From contig JAICJQ010000007.1 in NCBI GenBank assembly GCA_025928335.1, forward strand, positions 1 through 54,777: DNA of 54,777 nucleotides, in the 5' to 3' direction. This document shows, in pieces, positions 49,788 to 54,777 of this stretch. Positions within the stretch are counted from its first letter, which is position 1. The number at the start of each line of letters is the position of its first letter. Source of the DNA: Gemmatimonadaceae bacterium (GTDB lineage Bacteria; Gemmatimonadota; Gemmatimonadetes; Gemmatimonadales; Gemmatimonadaceae). A program made the position numbers and the translations under genes. Below the pieces are notes generated by a model. That model was given only the letters and a program-made list of their open reading frames with translations, was not told the origin of the DNA and searched no databases.

Positions 49788-49952
49788 ACGCGCGAGAATT
49801 CGACTTGGAGATTGTTGTCCGAGGGCGTGAATGTCCGTTTAAAATCGTGCGCCGTCAAGGCGGTTGGTGCGCGGCTTGCGGCAGTGGATTCCGTCCGCAC
49901 GGGGGCCGTATGCTTCATCGGCTCCGGCGCACTGGTCTCCCACCCCCCAATC

Positions 49953-50306
49953 ATGGTCCTGATTCTCTCAGCCGACGCTGTGGCCGCCGCTTTGCTCGGA
50001 GCCCTCATCGAGACGCTCGGCTACTCGGTGCGCTTCGCGCGACCGCCGGAGACGACGGATCAGACGCTCCGGCGCGTGCGGCCGTCGGTGTGCCTGCTCG
50101 ATTGCGACGATCCCGAAAATTGTTCAGACGAGTTTCTCGGTCGCGCGGCGATGCGGGGAATTTCGGTCGTCGTGTTCGGAAAGCGCGACGCCCTCGATCA
50201 TGTGCGGGCGCTCGCGGTCGCGCATGAGATCGACGTGCTGGCGGTGCCATCTGAAACTGCCGTGGTCGACGACACCCTGCGACGGGCAATGAAAAGGGCC
50301 GGCTGA
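49953..50306 (+). CDS. stand-alone receiver-like (REC) domain, degenerate
   Basis: 117 residues from ATG 49953; a longer upstream frame runs antisense to the 100-residue gene and has no support. The fold follows CheY order: VLILSADAVAAALLGALIETLGYSVRFARPPE, CLLDCDDPENC (phospho-acceptor site), ISVVVFGKRDALDHVRALAVAHEIDVLAVPSET. The acidic pair at the first strand and the conserved Lys are missing. Asp at LLDCDD is retained but phosphorylation is doubtful, so it may be a signalling adaptor or a binding partner of another receiver. Its stop codon lies in the stem of the following terminator. Confidence 0.65.
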   Translation: MVLILSADAVAAALLGALIETLGYSVRFARPPETTDQTLRRVRPSVCLLDCDDPENCSDEFLGRAAMRGISVVVFGKRDALDHVRALAVAHEIDVLAVPSETAVVDDTLRRAMKRAG

Positions 50307-50323
50307 TTCAGCCGGCCCTTTTC
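50291..50323. terminator. bidirectional terminator
   Basis: GAAAAGGGCCGGCTGA (50291-50306) is followed one base later by its exact reverse complement. With A-rich and T-rich ends it can work in both directions: for the receiver-like gene on the plus strand, whose TGA stop is inside the stem, and for the lipoprotein gene on the minus strand ending at 50344. Confidence 0.85.
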
Positions 50324-50343
50324 TGTTCAACGACGCGAGCCGA

Positions 50344-51285
50344 TCAGGAGCGCACGATGATCAGGAAGCGCGACGGTTCCCAGAAGCGGTCGGGCTGGTC
50401 GATGCGGAGGCCGCCGGAGAGCTTGCCGTCCTTCGACGTGAAGGGCGATGCATAGGCCGGGTTCTGGCGCGTAAAGATCGTGTAGTCGCCGGCCGGGAAG
50501 TTGATCACCTTGTCCCGGGTGCGATCGATTTTTGTAAACTTCGCCGGATCGAGCTCTCGCGCTGCGGCGACGGTCCGTCCACCGATGAGGAAGAAGCGCT
50601 TGTGGCCTTCCTCGACGAGCACACCCTGCTTCACCAGCTCGTCCTTGGTGCCGATGACGTAATACGCCGTGTTCTTCTCGCTCGTCAGTTGGCCGACCGT
50701 ATCGGCGAGCGCCGTGCGCTCGCCGGAAAGGCGAACGTTCTCCTTGGTCACCGTATCGACCTGTGTCGTCAGCGTGGCAATCTGCACGTTTTGCTTCGCG
50801 ATCGTCGTCTCGTACTCCGCCTTCTGCTGCTCGACGGTCTGACGGAGGTCGGCGATGGTTTTCTCGTACTGCGCGACCTGATTGATCAGACTCGAATCGT
50901 GCACGGCGAGTCGTTGTGCACGGGCGCGGAGCGAAGAAACGCGCGCTTCGCTCGAATCCAAGCGCGCGACCAGCTCCCGAATATGCTGCGTAACGGCCGA
51001 GCGTTCTTCCTTGATCGCGGCCATGTCGGATTCGGTCGTGAGCTTGGTGCTCAGCCGAGCCTTCTGACGCGACTTGAGCTTCGCGAGCTCGCTATTCAAG
51101 TCGTTCACGAACTGCGTCGACGCCATGACCTCGTTGAGGAGGTCGTTCTTCATGGCAACGATCGAGTCGGTGCGCGCGGAATCGGTGTGCGAGAGAAGGC
51201 GGAGTTGATCCTTCGACTTGTCGCACGCGGTGATCGCTGTGACGAGAAGAAGTGCCGGAAGAGGAAGCGTACGTGCAATGCGCAT
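50344..51285 (-). CDS. coiled-coil lipoprotein, hypothetical
   Basis: 313 residues from ATG 51285. A signal peptide with lipobox ITAC (MRIARTLPLPALLLVTAITAC) marks a lipoprotein. The next ~170 residues are a long charged coiled coil (DDL-type heptads such as VNDLNSELAKLKSRQKARLSTKL, EERSAVTQHIRELVARLDSSEARVSSLRARAQRL). The C-terminal ~100 residues form a folded domain: TAYYVIGTKDELVKQGVLVEEGHKRFFLIGG, ending in RFWEPSRFLIIVRS. The order coiled coil then YYVIGTKxEL domain is known from several uncharacterised Bacteroidota and Gemmatimonadota lipoproteins. Role unknown; envelope or periplasmic scaffold is a guess. The matrixin gene ends 44 bases upstream of this start on the same strand. Confidence 0.8.
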   Translation of the reverse strand: MRIARTLPLPALLLVTAITACDKSKDQLRLLSHTDSARTDSIVAMKNDLLNEVMASTQFVNDLNSELAKLKSRQKARLSTKLTTESDMAAIKEERSAVTQHIRELVARLDSSEARVSSLRARAQRLAVHDSSLINQVAQYEKTIADLRQTVEQQKAEYETTIAKQNVQIATLTTQVDTVTKENVRLSGERTALADTVGQLTSEKNTAYYVIGTKDELVKQGVLVEEGHKRFFLIGGRTVAAARELDPAKFTKIDRTRDKVINFPAGDYTIFTRQNPAYASPFTSKDGKLSGGLRIDQPDRFWEPSRFLIIVRS

Positions 51286-51328
51286 GGAGACCAGCCTGAC
51301 GGGGGAGGGAATTGTCACGGGGGAGGCG

Positions 51329-52054
51329 TCAGCGAATGTGACCCGCCTGGAACGAGTATAACAACTTGATGGTGTTCCTGTCAGGAATACTCAATCCATC
51401 GACGCGCACCAGCGGCGCCATAATATCGTGACCGTCGTCACTATGGCTCAACCCCAGCGCATGTCCGACTTCATGCAGCGCGATCGCGCGCATCCCGCGA
51501 GCATCGAGCGCCTGGCCGTCGCTGATGTGAGTCGCCAACGTGATGTCGCCGGTCACGAGCCAGCCAATATGGTCCGTTCGCCACGTCGTCGATCCCGTCT
51601 TGTGATCGAGGTGGTCGGTCCAGTGCACGCGGATGTCCGCGTCGTGGACGGAGGCCACGTAGGCAAAGCGCAGCGGAATTCCCGTGGCAGCCCACGTTGA
51701 AAACGCGGCGCGGACCGTCGATGGAAACGATGCTTGCGCGCCGCCGATGCAGTCGGCCGAATCGATCCAGACGAGAATCGGCTTGCTCACGCGGTCGGGC
51801 CATCGCTCGATCGTCGAGTCGCGATCGGCGAGCAAGTCTTGGATGTACGTGCCGGGCGCGCCGGAAAGGATTGCTCCGAGCGAAGCGCGCGGTGAGCTCG
51901 AATTTCTCTTGGCCGGCGAGATCATTTCGCCGAGCGTGCCGTCGCGGGCCCCAGAGGAGTATCGCGCGCAGTCGAGCATTCCAGCCGCGCCGATCGTCGC
52001 CGCGAGGACGGTTGCCGCACGGGCCACCGCCGTGAAGTACCTGCGATCCAGCAT
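51329..52054 (-). CDS. exported matrixin-like zinc metalloprotease
   Basis: 241 residues from ATG 52054. The N-terminal ~28 residues are hydrophobic (signal peptide), then a low-complexity linker. The metzincin site is complete: HEVGHALGLSH (His194, Glu195, His198, Gly201, His204), followed by the Met-turn DIMAPLV. This is the M10/matrixin arrangement, a peptidase secreted to the periplasm or outside. PSTVRAAFSTWAATGIPLRFAYV is typical of the domain's first half. There is no pro-domain with a cysteine switch. The gene precedes the coiled-coil lipoprotein gene by 44 bases and may share its transcript. A polypyrimidine tract lies just before its start codon. Confidence 0.9.
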   Translation of the reverse strand: MLDRRYFTAVARAATVLAATIGAAGMLDCARYSSGARDGTLGEMISPAKRNSSSPRASLGAILSGAPGTYIQDLLADRDSTIERWPDRVSKPILVWIDSADCIGGAQASFPSTVRAAFSTWAATGIPLRFAYVASVHDADIRVHWTDHLDHKTGSTTWRTDHIGWLVTGDITLATHISDGQALDARGMRAIALHEVGHALGLSHSDDGHDIMAPLVRVDGLSIPDRNTIKLLYSFQAGHIR

Positions 52055-52232
52055 GAGGACTTCTGAGGGAGGAGGGAGGAGAGGAGGGACGGCTGGTGAC
52101 GTGGATCACACCGCCGGGAGGGGAGAAGCGGCCGGGCGTCGTACCCGCCCAAGTCGCCAAAGATTCAGACGAGCGTCGGGCGGGCCAGCAACTCTACATC
52201 TAAAGATAAGACACGAGCTGATCCGTAAGAGT

Positions 52233-54554
52233 TTACTCGAGGAGCGCGCCCCAAATCAACGGATATGTGGAGTTCGCTTGCCCACGGTACTGCGGACGGA
52301 AACCATAGAGCACGACATGGCCTTTGCCGAGCTTCGCATCGACGAGCGCAGCCTTGCCGTTCAACTTGGATCCGCCAAGGAGCCAACCCGACAACAGTGG
52401 ATTCCCAGTCGTTTGATACGTGGCAACCGCCGTTGCCGCTGAAGGATCAGAGATCTCGAATGCCGGGCTGTTCTCGAACCAGATCGCCGGGACGGTCGAC
52501 ACGAACCCTTTCGCCAAGGGGTGCTCGCGCTTGAGCTCGATACCGAGGATCGATCCCGGCGCGTAAAACTCCGTGTTCGGCACGCCGGCCAGGACGTTTT
52601 TGACGGGAAGCTTCAAGGCATCGATCAGCGCGGACGACGCGCTGTTGAAGGCGAGCACCGTCCCGCCGCTGCGGACGAATGTTTCGATCGCGGCCGCCTC
52701 GGCGCCGCCGGCAGCCGCATTGCCGGCACCTCCGCCTCGCCCACCACGACCGCCGCCGCCGCGCCCGCCGCCAAATGTCCCCTCGGAGAAAATGATGGCG
52801 TCAAAGCGGTCATTCAGCGGAGCGGCCAGATCCTTTTCCGTGATCGTCGTAAACGGAATCTTGTAGGTGTCGAGCAGGAAGCGCGTCCACCCTTCGTCGA
52901 TCGGCTCGGTCGCGCTCGGACGGTACACGGCGATCCGCTTCACGGTCTTGCCGCTGAGGGGCGACGTGTAAACGGGTTCGGGGATGTCCTTGATCACGGG
53001 CCCGGTCGCCGGTGCCGCGCCGGTCACGTGGGCGACGTCGACGCCGAAGATGAGCGGCAGTGTGTGAGCCGTGACGTCGTACGGGCGTTTTGGCGGTCCA
53101 CCCGGATACTCGAACAAGTCGGGATAGTGCTGTCGCTCGAGAAGCGCCTTCGCGTAGCCGCCGAACGGCTGTTTGGTGAGCACCACGTAGCTGCCGGCCG
53201 GATAGGACTTGCCGTCGACCGCGACCGGCGCCGTGGCTTCGCGGATCTCGACCTGACCGTGTTGGAGCGTCCAGATCAAACGCCGAAGCGCTTGTGTATC
53301 AGGCTGCGATTTTGGAATCACGATCGCCGATGGCCAGCCATCCTTGCCCCACGCGGGCAGCGCGCCGAGCGCGCGATCGGCCATCGCCGCATACCCCTCG
53401 AGCCAGGCGCGACGGTTCTGCGCGGCGTCGAGGAAGAGCGCCCAGCTCGCGGCGACCTGATAGCGCACGATGTCACCGTAGGTCCAATGCCCGCCGGTCC
53501 AAAGCGATGGATAGTTCCACGAGACGACGCGGGCGTCGTAGCCGCGCCCGGTACCGAGTTGCTCGAAGGTGAGATCGATTGGCGACGCGAGGCGAGCGCT
53601 CGCGGTCTCGGTCAAGAGACGAGCGCCGCGATGATAGAGCGAGTATTGGCGCGCCGGTGACCACTGATCGTACGTCGCGTTGCTGGCGATCCCGGTGAAT
53701 CCCTGATTGGTCATGCGCCAGACCATCGCCATGCCGAGTCCGTTCGTCGCCGCCGTCAGGATCGGATCGATGTTCGGCTCGACTGGATCCATGTACGGCG
53801 GGATGAAAATGCGGCTCGTGTTCGAACCCTGTTGATGGATGTCGTTGACGATCTGCGGATCCCACGGTGTGTAGAGGGAATCCACCGTCGCGCGCGTCTC
53901 CGGCTGCGTGAACGCGTACCAGTCGCGATTGTCGTCGTGGCCGACGTAGTGATGGTACAGCTCCGGCGGCTCGCGCCCCTCCATCGGCGTTCCAAGTGTC
54001 GAGCGATAGTAGTCGCCGACGATGTCGACGCCGTCGGGGTTCTGCGACGGCACCATAAGGATGATTGTGTTGGCGAGAATCTGCTTCGCTTCGGGATCGT
54101 CGGCTTTGGCGAGACGCTCGGCGAGCAGGAGGGGTGTGGTGAACCCGCCGGACTCCGTCGAGTGAATTGCCGACGTCACGAGAATGACGTTCTTGCCTTC
54201 AGCGAGAAGCTTTTCGCGTTCGCCAGTAGCTTGGAGGCGCGGATCCATCAGCTTCCGCTGGATCTGGCGATAGTGCTCCAGGTTGGCCAGTGTCGACGAA
54301 TCGGAGATGATGGCGACGATGAACGGTCGGCCGAGCACCGTTTTGCCGATGGTGCGAACGGTGACGCGCGGACTCGCTTTATCGAGTGCGGCGAAGTAGT
54401 CGGTGATCTGCTTCCAGCTCGGGAGATGCCTGTCGGCGCCCGGCTCGAAGCCAAGTATCGATGCCGGCTTTGGAATGACGTTTCGTTGCGCGAAAGCGGG
54501 AGCCGCGACGGTCGTGATGGACGCCGCGGCGAGAAGAACGCGGGAGATCGACAT
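52233..54554 (-). CDS. exported M14 zinc carboxypeptidase
   Basis: 773 residues from ATG 54554 with a signal peptide (MSISRVLLAAASITTVAAPAFAQ); a longer in-frame start at 54647 is unsupported. The M14 zinc site reads SAIHSTESGGFTTPLLLAERL (H-x-x-E), with NPDGVDIV and NDIHQQGSNTSR (third ligand). The peptidase domain (about 30-400) is followed by a second domain of about 350 residues (VIPKSQPDTQALRRLIWTLQ onward) with a GATase-like look. A Gly/Arg-rich insert (FGGGRGGGGRGGRGGGAGNA) sits near residue 625. These large secreted M14 proteins are common in Gemmatimonadota and Acidobacteriota and probably digest peptides. Confidence 0.9.
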   Translation of the reverse strand: MSISRVLLAAASITTVAAPAFAQRNVIPKPASILGFEPGADRHLPSWKQITDYFAALDKASPRVTVRTIGKTVLGRPFIVAIISDSSTLANLEHYRQIQRKLMDPRLQATGEREKLLAEGKNVILVTSAIHSTESGGFTTPLLLAERLAKADDPEAKQILANTIILMVPSQNPDGVDIVGDYYRSTLGTPMEGREPPELYHHYVGHDDNRDWYAFTQPETRATVDSLYTPWDPQIVNDIHQQGSNTSRIFIPPYMDPVEPNIDPILTAATNGLGMAMVWRMTNQGFTGIASNATYDQWSPARQYSLYHRGARLLTETASARLASPIDLTFEQLGTGRGYDARVVSWNYPSLWTGGHWTYGDIVRYQVAASWALFLDAAQNRRAWLEGYAAMADRALGALPAWGKDGWPSAIVIPKSQPDTQALRRLIWTLQHGQVEIREATAPVAVDGKSYPAGSYVVLTKQPFGGYAKALLERQHYPDLFEYPGGPPKRPYDVTAHTLPLIFGVDVAHVTGAAPATGPVIKDIPEPVYTSPLSGKTVKRIAVYRPSATEPIDEGWTRFLLDTYKIPFTTITEKDLAAPLNDRFDAIIFSEGTFGGGRGGGGRGGRGGGAGNAAAGGAEAAAIETFVRSGGTVLAFNSASSALIDALKLPVKNVLAGVPNTEFYAPGSILGIELKREHPLAKGFVSTVPAIWFENSPAFEISDPSAATAVATYQTTGNPLLSGWLLGGSKLNGKAALVDAKLGKGHVVLYGFRPQYRGQANSTYPLIWGALLE

Positions 54555-54659
54555 GGGGCAGCGGTTCGAGAGGGACGTCAGGGATGCATGAAGCTGCAGC
54601 CGGTGACGCGCCCGATTCAAGTAGACCGCCGTCTCAAGTGCCGCCAAGGCCGCGGTTTT

Positions 54660-54777
54660 TTGCGCCGGTTGGGGTGAGGCCCCCGTTTAAAAAAATGTTA
54701 AAAAGGGGTGGACCCCACCCCTCCCAGAAGCGGGGGCGGGGGGGTGGGGGGTGGGGGGGGGGTGGCGAAGGGGTGGA
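54660..54777. other. low-complexity right edge
   Basis: After the carboxypeptidase promoter region the DNA becomes runs of A and then G (ten or more), with no gene. The G-runs could fold as a quadruplex, but the mirror-like C-runs at the other end of the window suggest contig-edge artefact. Confidence 0.5.

Noticed and set aside
54716..54762. G-quadruplex or telomere-like end
   Set aside because: The G-runs are mirrored by C-runs at the other window end and look like low-quality contig termini rather than a biological structure.
1..54777. CRISPR arrays, rRNA genes, known riboswitches
   Set aside because: No regularly spaced repeats with unique spacers, no rRNA sequence and no riboswitch core that I recognise were found. 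A covariance-model search could still find small RNAs I cannot see by eye.

Overview
The window is GC-rich chromosomal DNA with a tight, often translationally coupled gene layout (many ATGA or GTGA start/stop overlaps). Its gene content points to Gemmatimonadota, or less likely Acidobacteriota. It has two ADOP-type 'orphan' FtsX/MacB permeases, each paired with a PadR regulator, and a third orphan permease. It also has a BlaI/M56-TonB pair, many secreted hydrolases and small lipoproteins, and a bacterial Ku/LigD repair operon. The phylum is an inference from gene families; no rRNA is present to settle it. The first ~50 and last ~100 bases are low-complexity C/G runs and look like a contig edge.

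Layout. 1-5.3 kb: ADOP permease, PadR regulator, exported sulfurtransferase, small membrane protein, dimethylargininase. 5.3-8.5 kb: an M56 sensor peptidase carrying two TonB C-terminal domains, its BlaI repressor, and a well-formed promoter/operator (two TAGTACTA boxes over the -10). 8.5-12 kb: exported phosphoesterase, two GNAT acetyltransferases, a shortened YidC-like membrane protein, and a DUF3565 protein coupled to a small protein. 12-16.5 kb: NHEJ operon on the minus strand, Ku > LigD (ligase then polymerase, no phosphoesterase domain) > unknown 133-aa protein > second ATP-dependent ligase, with every junction overlapping. 16.5-16.9 kb: gene-free stretch with a cluster of DnaA-box-like 9-mers, a 22-bp palindrome and an AT-rich flank. 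16.9-21 kb: hypotheticals and an AlaC-type aminotransferase. 21-22.5 kb: ArsR regulator and a SigA-family sigma factor with its own terminator. 22.5-29.4 kb: membrane protein / DUF4129 / DUF4350 / MoxR ATPase / DUF58 operon, with an RDD-SpoIIM fusion converging on it. 29.4-37.1 kb: MsrA, L,D-transpeptidase, lipoprotein, hybrid histidine kinase, second ADOP/PadR pair.

37.8-42 kb is the accessory part. It is visibly less GC-rich and holds an IS21-family element (38265-40703; istA, istB, multi-repeat terminal inverted repeats) that truncates a lipoprotein gene on its left and a HELAH metalloprotease-like gene on its right, with no target-site duplication visible. Next to it is a tRNA-Asn(GTT). 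IstA has Asp where the family has its catalytic Glu.

42-54.8 kb: third orphan permease, PRC-barrel protein, class C beta-lactamase-like serine hydrolase, HrpB helicase, a receiver-like orphan domain, a coiled-coil lipoprotein, a matrixin-type metalloprotease and an exported M14 carboxypeptidase.

No single gene set here is clearly a new defence or secretion system. The best candidates for undescribed biology are the unknown protein inside the NHEJ operon, the YidC-like protein lacking the C1 hairpin, the M56-double-TonB sensor, and the DnaA-box cluster.
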